Assembly (NCBI GenBank): GCA_964518505.1
Contig: CAZFGT010000002.1
Coordinates: 75,459 to 139,458 of the forward strand
DNA from: DASPUH01 sp964518505
GTDB lineage: Bacteria > Chloroflexota > Limnocylindria > Limnocylindrales > CSP1-4
Direction of reading: 5' to 3'
Length of the DNA stretch: 64,000 nucleotides
Below are positions 25,365 through 33,936 of the stretch, piece by piece. The notes beneath the pieces are model-generated. The model had not been told where the DNA came from. It saw only the letters and a program-made list of their open reading frames with translations, and searched no databases. Every line of letters begins with the position of its first letter. Position 1 is the first letter of the stretch. The translations under genes were made by a program, and so were the position numbers.

Positions 25365-26228
25365 ATGACCAGCCAACCCTGGGCCGCGCCCGTGCGACAT
25401 TCCCCGCGCGCCGGCACGCCGCAGCGTCCGCGCATCGGCGTGGTCAAGTTCGCCTCGTGCGACGGCTGCCAGCTGACGCTCCTCGACCTCGAGGACGAGT
25501 TGCTCGCCATCGCCGAGCGGGTGGACGTGGTGGAGTTCGCCGAGGCCACCTCCCGCCGCTCCGCCGGCCCCTTCGACGTCCTCTTCGTGGAGGGCTCCAT
25601 CAGCACGGAGGAGCAGGCCGAGGAGATCGCCCGGCTGCGCGCCGTGAGCACGCGACTCATCACCATCGGCGCGTGCGCCACCGCGGGCGGCATCCAGGCC
25701 ATCCGCAACTGGTTCGACCATGACGCCATCCGCGCCGCCATCTACCCCCAGACGGAGTTCGTGGAGTCGCTGGCCATGGCCCGGCCGGTGGCCGACTTCG
25801 TGGCCGTCGACGGTGAACTGCGCGGCTGCCCCATCTCGCCGGCCCAGCTGCGTGAGTTCCTCATCGCCCTCGTGACCGGCCGCAAGCCGCAGCTGCCCGA
25901 TGAGGCGGTGTGCCTCGAGTGCAAGCGGCGCGGCGTCGTCTGCGTCGCCGTCGCCCGTGGTCTGCCCTGCCTTGGCCCGGTCACCCGGACCGGTTGCGGG
26001 GCGATCTGCCCCGCCTACGGCCGCGGCTGCTACGGCTGCTTCGGCCCGCGCGAGGCGGCCAACACGACCTCTCTCGCAGCCTGGCTCTCCGACGACCGGT
26101 CGGCCCACGAAGTGGCCCGCCTGTTCTCCGGCTTCACCGCCTGGTCGCCCCCGTTCCGCACCCAGATCGACGCCCACGGCGGACCGCCCGGGCCCGGCGA
26201 ACCCAAGCTGGAGCCGCACGATGCATGA
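25365..26228 (+). CDS. NiFe hydrogenase small (delta) subunit, group 3b type
   Basis: Protein of 287 residues, cytosolic: no Tat signal. Proximal cluster motif FASCDGCQLTLLDLEDELL, then EGSIST, IGACATAGGIQ, CPISPAQLREFL, and a C-terminal ferredoxin-like Cys set CLECKRRG, LPCLGPVTRTGCGAICP, CYGCFG. This is the NADP-reducing hydrogenase/sulfhydrogenase delta subunit pattern. It starts at the base after the beta-gamma stop and overlaps the large subunit by 8 nt. Passes electrons from the NiFe site to the beta-gamma protein. Confidence 0.93.
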   Translation: MTSQPWAAPVRHSPRAGTPQRPRIGVVKFASCDGCQLTLLDLEDELLAIAERVDVVEFAEATSRRSAGPFDVLFVEGSISTEEQAEEIARLRAVSTRLITIGACATAGGIQAIRNWFDHDAIRAAIYPQTEFVESLAMARPVADFVAVDGELRGCPISPAQLREFLIALVTGRKPQLPDEAVCLECKRRGVVCVAVARGLPCLGPVTRTGCGAICPAYGRGCYGCFGPREAANTTSLAAWLSDDRSAHEVARLFSGFTAWSPPFRTQIDAHGGPPGPGEPKLEPHDA

Positions 26229-27546
26229 CACCGGCCTGCCCACCGGCACGAGCGGCGACCTTGTCGTCGATATCGCCGGCCTGACCCGCGTCGAGGGCGA
26301 AGGCTCGCTCCGCCTGCGCGTCCGCAACGGGGCCGTCGAAGAGGCGCACCTCGAGATCTTCGAGGCTCCACGCTACTTCGAGCGGCTCGTCGTGGGGCGC
26401 ACGCCCGACGAGGTCATCGACATCGTCGCCCGCATCTGCGGCATCTGCCCCGTCGCCTACCAGATGACCGCGGTGCATGCCTTCGAGCACGGCTTGGGCA
26501 TCCCCATCGACCCGCAGGTCCGCGCGCTCCGCCGCCTGCTGTACTGCGGCGAGTGGATCGAGAGCCACGCCCTCCACGTCTACCTGCTGCACCTGCCCGA
26601 CTTCCTGGGCTACGCCAGCGCCCTCGAGCTGGCGCGCGACCATCGCGCCGCGGTCGAGGCCGGCCTCAACCTCAAGAAGGCCGGCAACAAGATCGTCGAG
26701 CTCATCGGCGGGCGTGCCATCCACCCCGTGTCGGTGCGTGTCGGCGGCTTCTCCCGCACCTTCCTCAAGACCGAGATCACGTCCCTCCGTGAGCCGCTCG
26801 CGGCGGCCCTGGAGATCGCCCTCGCCACGGTCGACCTGGTGGCCGGCCTGGTCCCGCCCGACTTCCAGCGCGAGGCTCGCATGGTGGCGCTCCGCCACCC
26901 CACCGAGTACCCCATGAACGAGGGCCGCATCGTCTCGACCGACGGCCTTGACCTCGCCCCGACCGACTGGCTGAGCGAGTTCCAGGAGGGCCAGGTCGCC
27001 TGGTCGCACGCCCTGCAGTCCCGCAGCCACGACGGCCGGCCCTACCTCCTGGGCCCCGGCTCGCGCCTCACCCTCGCCGCGGACCAGCTGCATCCCACCG
27101 CCGCCGCCGCGCTGGCCCGGACCGGGCTGGCCGGCGAGATCCGCACCAACCCCTACCGCAGCATCGTGGCCCGCGCCATCGAGCTCGTCGACGCGGTGGC
27201 CGAGGCGCTCGACATCGTGGAGGCGTACCAGCCGCCCGATCGGGCGGCCACGCCGTGGACCCCCGGCCCGTGCACCGCGGCCTGGGCCACCGAGGCGCCT
27301 CGCGGCATGATCTTCCACGCCTACCAGCTCGACGACCAGGGCCTCATCGCTGACGCCCGGATCGTGCCCCCGACGAGCCAGAACCAGGCCGCCATCGAGG
27401 CCGACCTGACGATCTTCGCGCCGCAGGTCCTGGGCCTTCCCTCTGACCAGGCCACCCATCGCATCGAGCAGCTCATCCGGAGCTACGACCCGTGCATCAG
27501 CTGCGCCACGCACTTCCTGCAGCTGCACATCCAGGACCTGGGGTGA
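26221..27546 (+). CDS. NiFe hydrogenase large (alpha) subunit, group 3b type
   Basis: Protein of 441 residues. L1 motif RICGICPVAYQMTAVHAFE and L2 motif DPCISCATH supply the four Cys ligands of the NiFe centre; RVEGEGSLRL lies near the N-terminus. After the L2 His there is a ten-residue tail (FLQLHIQDLG), the substrate of the maturation protease encoded next. Absence of a Tat-exported partner and presence of beta-gamma indicate a cytosolic, NAD(P)-linked, bidirectional enzyme; H2 evolution for redox disposal or H2 oxidation are both possible. Confidence 0.95.
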   Translation: MHDTGLPTGTSGDLVVDIAGLTRVEGEGSLRLRVRNGAVEEAHLEIFEAPRYFERLVVGRTPDEVIDIVARICGICPVAYQMTAVHAFEHGLGIPIDPQVRALRRLLYCGEWIESHALHVYLLHLPDFLGYASALELARDHRAAVEAGLNLKKAGNKIVELIGGRAIHPVSVRVGGFSRTFLKTEITSLREPLAAALEIALATVDLVAGLVPPDFQREARMVALRHPTEYPMNEGRIVSTDGLDLAPTDWLSEFQEGQVAWSHALQSRSHDGRPYLLGPGSRLTLAADQLHPTAAAALARTGLAGEIRTNPYRSIVARAIELVDAVAEALDIVEAYQPPDRAATPWTPGPCTAAWATEAPRGMIFHAYQLDDQGLIADARIVPPTSQNQAAIEADLTIFAPQVLGLPSDQATHRIEQLIRSYDPCISCATHFLQLHIQDLG

Positions 27547-28034
27547 TGATGGCGGCCGTCGAGGTCGAGGTCTTCATCTGCGGCTCCCCCGACCGGGGCG
27601 ATGACGGCGCGGCGATGACCGCCTGCGAGGCGGTGGTGTCCGAGTTGCCGCCCGATGTCCGCGTGCGGGCGGTCGGGCAGCTCGACGTCGACGACCTCCT
27701 GGCGGTCCCGCCCCAGGCACGGGTGGTGATCGTCGACGTGGCGACCGGCATCGAGCCGGGGACCATCCTTGAACTGCCGCTGGCCGACCTGCTGGAGAAC
27801 GAGACGATCCGTCCCCGCTCCTCGCACGCCCTGGCCGTCGCCGGCACGGTGGCCCTCGCCGAGTTGATCGGGGCGCGGCCGCTGCAGGGGCGCGTGGTGG
27901 CGCTGGGCGGCACCCGCTTCGCCATGGGCGACGTCCTCAGCGGTCCCGTCGCCGCGGCCCTGCCGCGCTTCGCTTCCGCCATCCGCGAGGCCGTCGAGCA
28001 CGCCCGCACCGAAGGGGCCGCCGCATGTGCCTGA
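27546..28034 (+). CDS. Hydrogenase maturation protease
   Basis: Protein of 162 residues from ATG 27546 (TGATG overlap with the large-subunit stop). The N-terminal VFICGSPDRGDDGAAMTA replaces the usual GNxxxxDDG with GSPDRGDDG; Asp after the Gly-Asp pair and VIVDVATG keep the two acidic nickel-sensing positions of HyaD/HycI-type proteases. It removes the C-terminal peptide of the large subunit after nickel insertion. Stop overlaps HypC gene by 10 nt. Confidence 0.88.
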   Translation: MMAAVEVEVFICGSPDRGDDGAAMTACEAVVSELPPDVRVRAVGQLDVDDLLAVPPQARVVIVDVATGIEPGTILELPLADLLENETIRPRSSHALAVAGTVALAELIGARPLQGRVVALGGTRFAMGDVLSGPVAAALPRFASAIREAVEHARTEGAAACA

Positions 28035-28279
28035 TGGCCCCCGGCCGGATCACCGAGATCCATGGCTCCGAGGCGACCGTCGAGGTCGCCGGCCGGCGCC
28101 GTGTGGTCTCGCTCCTGGTCGAGCCGGAGGTGCAGGTCGGGGAATGGGTTATCGTGGCCGGCAGCCTCGTCATCCGCCGGCTCGAGGCCGACGCCGCAGG
28201 AGAGATCACCGACGCCGTCGAGCTGGCCTCGGCGGCTCCACCTTCCGCACCACTTCAACCGATGGGAGCCCCACGATGA
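28025..28279 (+). CDS. hypC: HypC/HupF-family hydrogenase chaperone
   Basis: Protein of 84 residues starting MCLMAPG; the Cys2 and following Pro-Gly are the family signature and bind the iron-cyanide precursor and the large subunit. A beta-barrel body (VEVAGRRRVVSLLVEPEVQVGEWVIVAG) follows. HypA, B, D, E and F are not in this window, so they must be elsewhere or absent. It overlaps the protease and EamA genes. Confidence 0.92.
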   Translation: MCLMAPGRITEIHGSEATVEVAGRRRVVSLLVEPEVQVGEWVIVAGSLVIRRLEADAAGEITDAVELASAAPPSAPLQPMGAPR

Positions 28280-29259
28280 ACGACCACCGCAGCCGAACGC
28301 CACGCCTCGTGGCGAGCCTGCCCGACACGCCCGGATGGGGCATCGTGCTGGCCGTCGTGGCGGCGTGCATCAGCGGCCTGGCCATCTGGCTCAACGCCTT
28401 CGCCGTCAAGCAGGTCCCCGATGCGGCCCTTTACACCACGCTCAAGAACGGCGTGGCGGCCGCCCTGCTGCTCCTCGTCGCCGCCGCCGCGGTGCGGCCG
28501 GCCCAGGTCCGTGAGGTCCGGCGCACGGGCTGGCTGGCCCTCACCGTCGTCGGCGTGGTCGGCGGCGGGATCGCCTTCCTGCTCTTCTTCACCGGCTTGT
28601 CGATGGCCAGCGCGCCGTCGGCGGCGTTCATCCAGAAGACCATGTTCGTGTGGGTCGCGATGCTGGCCGTGCCGTTCCTCGGCGAGCGCCTGGGGTGGAC
28701 CCAGATCGTGGCCCTCATCGTCCTCGCCGTGGGCCAGTTCCTGGTCCTGCCGCCGCGCGGCGTCGTGTGGGGCACCGGTGAGACCCTGATCCTGATCGCC
28801 ACCCTGTGCTGGGCCGGTGAGGTCGTGGTCGTGCGGCGGTTCCTGCGCACGACGGCCACCCCGCTCGTGGCCGCCGGGCGACTCGGCATCGGCATGGTGG
28901 CCCTCGTCGGCTTCGTCCTGGTCAGCGGCCAGGTGGGCGGGATCCTCGCCCTCGGCGCGAGCGCCTGGGGCTGGGTGCTTCTCACCGGCGTCGTCCTCGC
29001 CGGCTACGTGGCGGCCTGGTTCGGGGCGCTGCACCGGGCTCCGGCGACCGTCGTCACGAGCGTCCTCGTGGGCGGCGCCGTCATCACCGGCGCCCTCCAG
29101 GCGCTGACCACCGGGGGCGTGCCGTCCGTCGGCCTCGTCGCCGGCTACCTCCTGATCACGGCCGCCGTGGGGCTGACCGCGTTCGCCGGCGTCCGGGCCG
29201 GAAGGCTCGTGCGGTCCTCCACGGAAGGCATCTCGGCGGGCGTCACCGTCGATGCCTGA
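28276..29259 (+). CDS. EamA/DMT-family permease in hydrogenase operon
   Basis: Protein of 327 residues from ATG 28276 (ATGA overlap with the HypC stop). Ten hydrophobic helices in two repeats, the drug/metabolite transporter layout; GVAAALLLLVAAAAV and MFVWVAMLAVPFLGERLGW are typical of EamA proteins. The transported compound is unknown. Its embedding between hypC and the next gene with overlaps on both sides is unusual and suggests a link to hydrogenase physiology or metal supply, but this is inference. Confidence 0.85.
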   Translation: MNDHRSRTPRLVASLPDTPGWGIVLAVVAACISGLAIWLNAFAVKQVPDAALYTTLKNGVAAALLLLVAAAAVRPAQVREVRRTGWLALTVVGVVGGGIAFLLFFTGLSMASAPSAAFIQKTMFVWVAMLAVPFLGERLGWTQIVALIVLAVGQFLVLPPRGVVWGTGETLILIATLCWAGEVVVVRRFLRTTATPLVAAGRLGIGMVALVGFVLVSGQVGGILALGASAWGWVLLTGVVLAGYVAAWFGALHRAPATVVTSVLVGGAVITGALQALTTGGVPSVGLVAGYLLITAAVGLTAFAGVRAGRLVRSSTEGISAGVTVDA

Positions 29260-30019
29260 GGCGGGCCCCCAGGGGACCCAGCCGGTACCCGGGCCGCTCC
29301 TCTTCGCCCGCTACGCCTTCGGCCCCAACCGGCTCGGCTACTGCGGCCCCGGTGACGCACGCGAGCTCTTCGAGGCGGCCGTCGACGGGCATCACGAGGG
29401 CGACGTGCGGGCCCTGGCGCACCAGTTCGAGGGCGCATGGCCCTATCTGGAGCTGATCGCCCGCGCCAACGGCCGGCCCGACCCGCTCGACCCGCAGGTG
29501 GTGGAGGCCTACTGGCTGGGCAACGCCCTCCTCGACAACGTCGAGCCGGTCGAGGTCGGGACCTCCCTCAACGAGCGGTTCCGCCCGCGCCTCCGGGCCG
29601 ACGCCTGGCGCTGGCTGGCCGACACGCCGCGCGTCGGCGCCAAGCCGGTCCACGCCTTCCACGTCATGGATGTCTTCCCGCGCACCGGCCTCATGCGCAA
29701 CGACCACGTCGCCGACGTCCTCAAGGTCATCGATGACTGCCGCATCCGCTGGGGCCGCGTGGTCTCCGTCGAGGGTGACTGGCTGGTCGTCTCGGTCGTG
29801 CCGATCCACCTCGTGGACGGGAAGCTGGCCCTGGTCGAACCACAGCTCGAACGTGTCCAGGCCTGGCGCGACGGCGCCGGCTTCATCGACCACGTCGAGC
29901 CCGGCGACACGGTGTCGATCCACTGGAACTGGGCCTGCGAGCGGCTCGACAAGCGGCGCCTGGCCAACCTCATGGGCTGGACCAGGCATCAGCTGGAGAT
30001 CGCCAACCTCACGGTCTGA
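29252..30019 (+). CDS. Conserved hydrogenase-associated protein (DUF6390-like)
   Basis: Protein of 255 residues, soluble, no catalytic motif known to me. Conserved-looking segments: LLFARYAFGPNRLGYCGP at the N-terminus, WPYLELIARANGRPDPLD, VVEAYWLGNALLDNV, PVHAFHVMDVFPRTGLMR and VSIHWNWACERLD. Proteins of this type occur beside NiFe hydrogenase genes in high-GC bacteria and I believe correspond to DUF6390, though this is from memory. Overlaps the EamA gene by 8 nt; last gene of the operon. Possible maturation or electron-transfer accessory. Confidence 0.7.
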   Translation: MPEAGPQGTQPVPGPLLFARYAFGPNRLGYCGPGDARELFEAAVDGHHEGDVRALAHQFEGAWPYLELIARANGRPDPLDPQVVEAYWLGNALLDNVEPVEVGTSLNERFRPRLRADAWRWLADTPRVGAKPVHAFHVMDVFPRTGLMRNDHVADVLKVIDDCRIRWGRVVSVEGDWLVVSVVPIHLVDGKLALVEPQLERVQAWRDGAGFIDHVEPGDTVSIHWNWACERLDKRRLANLMGWTRHQLEIANLTV

Positions 30020-30042
30020 GCGCCCCCGGCCGGCGCGGGAAG

Positions 30043-30078
30043 GTGTCGGACGGCCCGCTCGATGGTGACTTTCGCGAC
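30043..30078. promoter_or_regulatory. DosR-like tandem box upstream of hemerythrin gene
   Basis: GTGTC-GGAC-GGCCC at 30043-30056 (one mismatch) and GTGAC-TTTC-GCGAC at 30065-30078 (one perfect half-site), centres 22 bp apart, about 100 bp before the ATG at 30160. Weaker than other sites but with the same phasing. Confidence 0.4.
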
Positions 30079-30159
30079 TGCCCCATGGTCGACGCGGCCG
30101 CGATGGTAGAAGCGCCGGAAGATCGCCACCACAACGGTCCCGGCCGGGAGGACGGAACG

Positions 30160-30642
30160 ATGGCAGAACGGACAGGGACTCCCCGGGCGATCTGGGCCTT
30201 CACCGAGCACGAGCATCGGGAGCTGGCCCGCGGCATCGAGCGGATCCACGACGTCGCCTGCGGCATCGGCGGGTGGGTGGAGCCCGGTCTGTCCGGTCAC
30301 CTCCTGGAGATCCTCAGCTGGCTGGACCACGACCTGGAGCCGCATATCTCGTGGGAGGACTCGTGGCTCTATCCCCAGATCGAAGCCCAGACGGGCTCAC
30401 CGTGGGTGACCCGCTTCGCCCGCTTCGACCACCACCAGATCCGCGAGATGGCCGCGCGCGTCAGGGCCGACCAGCAGGCGCTGCACGGTGCAGGAGCAAG
30501 CACCCGCCTGCTCGACCTCAAGTGCCACCTGTTCGGCCTGGAGGCGCTCGTGCGGGCGCACCTGGAGCGGGAGGAGCGCTACCTGATCCCGCTGCTCGAG
30601 GACGACACGGCATCGGTCGCCCCGGCCACCACCGGCAGGTAG
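30160..30642 (+). CDS. Hemerythrin-domain protein
   Basis: Protein of 160 residues from ATG 30160, which follows GGGAGGACGGAACG. Diiron-ligand His/Glu pattern: FTEHEHRELARGIERIH, DHDLEPHISWEDSWLYPQIE, FDHHQIREMA and a final HLEREERYLIPLLE. Such proteins bind O2 or protect iron centres and are often induced at low oxygen. Its 3' end runs 64 nt into the convergent malic enzyme gene. Confidence 0.88.
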   Translation: MAERTGTPRAIWAFTEHEHRELARGIERIHDVACGIGGWVEPGLSGHLLEILSWLDHDLEPHISWEDSWLYPQIEAQTGSPWVTRFARFDHHQIREMAARVRADQQALHGAGASTRLLDLKCHLFGLEALVRAHLEREERYLIPLLEDDTASVAPATTGR

Positions 30643-32303
30643 TCCGGCCACCAGATCGCCCGCTCCACGGCGGGCTCGATCTCCTCGTCACGGAACTGGC
30701 GCCCGTAGCCCGTATCCCGCAGGTGGCGGACCACCGCCACAGCGATGGCGCGCGCCACGTGGCGCAGTTCGCTGATGGGCGGGTAGATCGCACCTGAGGC
30801 CAGGCGCTCGGCCGAGACGTGGCTCGCCAGCTCGCGGGCGGCGACCCCGAAGGCGTCGTCGGTGACCTCGCGGGCCTCGGCCACGATGGCGGCCAGGCCG
30901 ACACCGGGGAAGATGAACACGTTGTTGGCCTGGCCCACCGTGCGGCACGTGCCGTTGAACTGGACCGGCGGGCACGGGCTGCCGGTAGCCACGATGGCCC
31001 GGCCGTCCGTCCACGCGGTGATCTCCTCCGGCTGCGCCTCGGCACGGTCACCGGGGTTGGAGAGGGGCAGGATGAGGGGCCGCTCGACGTGGCTGGCCAC
31101 TTCGCGGATGAGGGCCTCGGTGAAGGCCCCCCGGCAACCGGTCGTGCCGACCAGGATCGACGGCTTGAGGGCCCGGGCGATGGCGACCGGGTCGGTCAAC
31201 TCCTCCGGCGTCAGGCCGGCGTCGATGAACCAACTCGGGTCCACGGCGAAGGCACGCTGGTCGTCCGCCAGCTTCGGTCGCTCCTGGTGGACGAGCCCGC
31301 CGCTGTCCATGAGGGCGATGGTGGGTCCGTCGACACCGGCCGGAGCACCTTCGCGCTGGAGTTGGCGGCGGAGCTGACCGGCGATGCCGATCGAGGCGGC
31401 CCCGGCGCCCAGGAACAGGACTCGCTCGCCGGCCAGGCCGCCCTTTTCGCGGCGGGCGGCGAGCATCCCGGCGAGGACGACCGCGCCGGTGCCCTGGACG
31501 TCGTCGTTGAAGCTGGGCAGGCGGTGGCGGTAGCGCTCCAGGATGCGCAGCGCGTTGTGCTGCTTGAAGTCCTCCCATTGCACGACGGCCGCGGGATAGA
31601 CGCGTCCGACCGCCTCGACGAACGCCTCGAGCACCTCGTCGTACGCCGCGCCGCGCAGGCGCGGGGCGCGGTAGCCCAGGTACAGCGGGTCATGGAGGGC
31701 TTCCTCGCGGTCGGTGCCGACGTCGAGGGAGACGGGCAGCGTCCAGGCGGGATAGATGCCCGCGGCGGCGGTGTAGAGGGCCAGCTTGCCGATGGGGATG
31801 GCCATACCGCCCGCGCCCTGGTCGCCCAGGCCCAGGATGCGCTCGTTGTCGGTGACCACGATGAGGCGGATGGCCTCGTCGGTCGCGGAGCGGAGGATCT
31901 CGTCGATGCGGCCGACGTCGTCGGGCGTGATCCATACGCCGCGCGGGCGCCGCATGATGTGGCTGAACTCCTGGCAGGCGCGGCCCACGGTCGGGGTATA
32001 GACGATGGGCAGGAACTCCTCCAGGTTCTCGGCGAGGACGCGGTAGAAGAGCGTCTCGTTGCGGTCCTGCAGGGCCGCCAGGCCGATGTAGCGCTCCAGG
32101 TCATCCGGCTTGCGGCGGACGTGTTCGAGCTCCAACGCGACCTGCTCGCCGATGGGCGTGATGCGCGCCGGCACCAGCCCGCGCAGGCCGAGCGCGTCGC
32201 GTTCCTCGTCGGTGAACGCGGTGCCCTTGTTGAGCAACGGCTGAGCGATCAGTTCGCGCCCACGACGACGGGCGACGAGCCGGGTGCGCGGCGCTTCGAG
32301 CAT
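30579..32303 (-). CDS. NAD(P)-dependent malic enzyme (malolactic/oxaloacetate-decarboxylating family)
   Basis: Protein of 574 residues, the long bacterial/eukaryotic-type length. Motifs: LPIVYTPTVGRACQ, GAGGMAIPIGKLALYTAAAGI, FNDDVQGTGAVVLAGMLAA, and the NAD site VLFLGAGAASIGIAGQL. It decarboxylates malate to pyruvate with NAD(P)H formation, or with changed properties forms lactate; in hypoxia it could also run in a redox-balancing role. Start ATG 32303 has an AGGGGATCG-type upstream. Divergent from the cPGS-OTC-carbamate kinase operon with DosR-like boxes between. Confidence 0.92.
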   Translation of the reverse strand: MLEAPRTRLVARRRGRELIAQPLLNKGTAFTDEERDALGLRGLVPARITPIGEQVALELEHVRRKPDDLERYIGLAALQDRNETLFYRVLAENLEEFLPIVYTPTVGRACQEFSHIMRRPRGVWITPDDVGRIDEILRSATDEAIRLIVVTDNERILGLGDQGAGGMAIPIGKLALYTAAAGIYPAWTLPVSLDVGTDREEALHDPLYLGYRAPRLRGAAYDEVLEAFVEAVGRVYPAAVVQWEDFKQHNALRILERYRHRLPSFNDDVQGTGAVVLAGMLAARREKGGLAGERVLFLGAGAASIGIAGQLRRQLQREGAPAGVDGPTIALMDSGGLVHQERPKLADDQRAFAVDPSWFIDAGLTPEELTDPVAIARALKPSILVGTTGCRGAFTEALIREVASHVERPLILPLSNPGDRAEAQPEEITAWTDGRAIVATGSPCPPVQFNGTCRTVGQANNVFIFPGVGLAAIVAEAREVTDDAFGVAARELASHVSAERLASGAIYPPISELRHVARAIAVAVVRHLRDTGYGRQFRDEEIEPAVERAIWWPDYLPVVAGATDAVSSSSSGIR

Positions 32304-32403
32304 CGATCCCCTTTCCCGGTGGCGGAGGGCGCGTCGCCCTCGGAGCCGCGGTCCGATAACGGTCCCGCGAGGCCAGTGTCACCGCTCGCGAGATGCCCGT
32401 CGA

Positions 32404-32496
32404 GGGCCGTCCGGCCCGCCCCGGAGTGACGCTCGGATCGTCGGCGGGAGGCCCGGTTTGGGGCCGTTCGTCACGCTGCGCGGCATCCAATGGCCG
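32404..32496. promoter_or_regulatory. Cluster of DosR-like boxes, malic enzyme / cPGS-OTC divergent promoter
   Basis: Two exact boxes, GGGCC-GTCC-GGCCC (32404-32417) and GGGCC-GTTC-GTCAC (32461-32474). Each has weaker partners about two helical turns away: GTGAC-GCTC-GGATC (32426-32439, 22 bp), TCGGC-GGGA-GGCCC (32441-32454, 20 bp) and GCATC-CAAT-GGCCG (32483-32496, 22 bp). Probably one cluster for each direction of transcription. Confidence 0.6.
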
Positions 32497-32588
32497 GTGC
32501 GGCGGCGCGTCGCGAGCCACATCCTCAGGCTACGAGCCCGAGTGACGCTCTGCGCCCCGGAACGTACGAAGAGCCGATAGGAGACCAC

Positions 32589-33932
32589 ATGGACCGCACG
32601 CGAGTCGTGATCATGGGTGCCGCGGGGCGCGACTTCCACGACTTCAACGTCGTCTACCGTGACGATCCCACGAGCGACGTGGTGGCGTTCACGGCGACGC
32701 AGATCCCGGGCATCGCCGGCCGCATCTACCCGGCCGAGCTGGCGGGCCCGCTGTATCCGCAGGGCATCCCCATCGTGGCCGAGGCGGAGCTCGAACGGCT
32801 CATCCATGACGAGCGGGTCGCCACGGTCGTGTTCGCCTACAGCGACGTCAGCCACGAGACGGTCATGCACGCCGCGTCGCGCGTCCTGGCCGCCGGCGCC
32901 GACTTCGTCCTCCTTGGCCCGGCCCGCACGATGCTCAAGAGCCGCCGCCCGGTGATCGCCGTCGGGGCAACGCGCACGGGATCCGGCAAGAGCCAGACGA
33001 CGCGCTACGTGGCCAGCCTGCTCGTCGAGCGGGGCCTGACCCCGGTGGTCATCCGCCACCCCATGCCGTACGGCGATCTCGTGGCGCAGCGGGTGCAGCG
33101 CTACGCGACCTACGCCGACCTCGATCGCTACGAGACCTCCATCGAGGAGCGCGAGGAGTACGAGCCGCACCTCGACGCGGGCACCGTCGTGTACGCGGGC
33201 GTGGACTACGAGGCGATCCTGCGCCAGGCCGAACAGGAGGCCGACGTCATCCTGTGGGACGGCGGCAACAACGACTTCCCCTTCTACCGGCCCGACCTCT
33301 TCATCGTGGTGGCCGATCCGCTGCGCCAGGGCGACGAGCGGCACTACCACCCCGGCGAGACCAACGTTCGGATGGCCGACGTCGTCATCATCAACAAGGT
33401 CGATTCGGCGGATCCCGCCGACGTGGCCGCCGTGCGCGCCACGATCGCCGAGCTGAACCCCACCGCCGAGGTGCTGGCGGCCCGCTCTGACCTGACCCTG
33501 GAAGGGCCGCCCATCGAGGGCCGCCGCGTGGTCGTCGTCGAGGACGGCCCCACCCTCACCCACGGCGGGATGGCCTACGGCGCCGGCGTCGTCGCGGCAC
33601 GTCGCTTCGGGGCGGCCCGGCTGGTCGATCCGCGGCCCGCGGCCGTCGGCTCGATCCGCGACGTCCTGGACCGCTACCCGCGGCTCGAGCCGCTCGTCCC
33701 CGCCATGGGCTACAGCCCGACGCAGGTGCACGAGCTCGAGACGACCCTCAACGCGGTCGATGCCGACCTGGTCCTCGCCGCCACGCCCATCGACCTGACC
33801 CGCGTCCTGAAGCTCGACAAGCCGATCACCCGGGTGCGCTACGACCTCGTCCAGGTGGACGGCATGCCGCTGAGCCAGATCATCGAGCCCGTCGCCCGCA
33901 TGGCACGGCCGCCGATCCTGGCGGGGGTGTGA
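32589..33932 (+). CDS. Cyclic 2,3-diphosphoglycerate synthetase-like P-loop GTPase
   Basis: Protein of 447 residues from ATG 32589 (GATAGGAGACCAC upstream). N-terminal Rossmann-like part (VVIMGAAGRDFHDFN), P-loop GATRTGSGKSQTT at about 130-145, and INKVDSAD as guanine-type specificity loop. Matches proteins annotated as cyclic 2,3-diphosphoglycerate synthetase, first known from methanogens, but bacterial copies are mostly uncharacterised. Here it leads an operon with ornithine carbamoyltransferase (4-nt gap) and carbamate kinase, so a role in carbamoyl phosphate or arginine/citrulline metabolism is more likely than cDPG synthesis. Confidence 0.8.
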   Translation: MDRTRVVIMGAAGRDFHDFNVVYRDDPTSDVVAFTATQIPGIAGRIYPAELAGPLYPQGIPIVAEAELERLIHDERVATVVFAYSDVSHETVMHAASRVLAAGADFVLLGPARTMLKSRRPVIAVGATRTGSGKSQTTRYVASLLVERGLTPVVIRHPMPYGDLVAQRVQRYATYADLDRYETSIEEREEYEPHLDAGTVVYAGVDYEAILRQAEQEADVILWDGGNNDFPFYRPDLFIVVADPLRQGDERHYHPGETNVRMADVVIINKVDSADPADVAAVRATIAELNPTAEVLAARSDLTLEGPPIEGRRVVVVEDGPTLTHGGMAYGAGVVAARRFGAARLVDPRPAAVGSIRDVLDRYPRLEPLVPAMGYSPTQVHELETTLNAVDADLVLAATPIDLTRVLKLDKPITRVRYDLVQVDGMPLSQIIEPVARMARPPILAGV

Positions 33933-33936
33933 CGCC

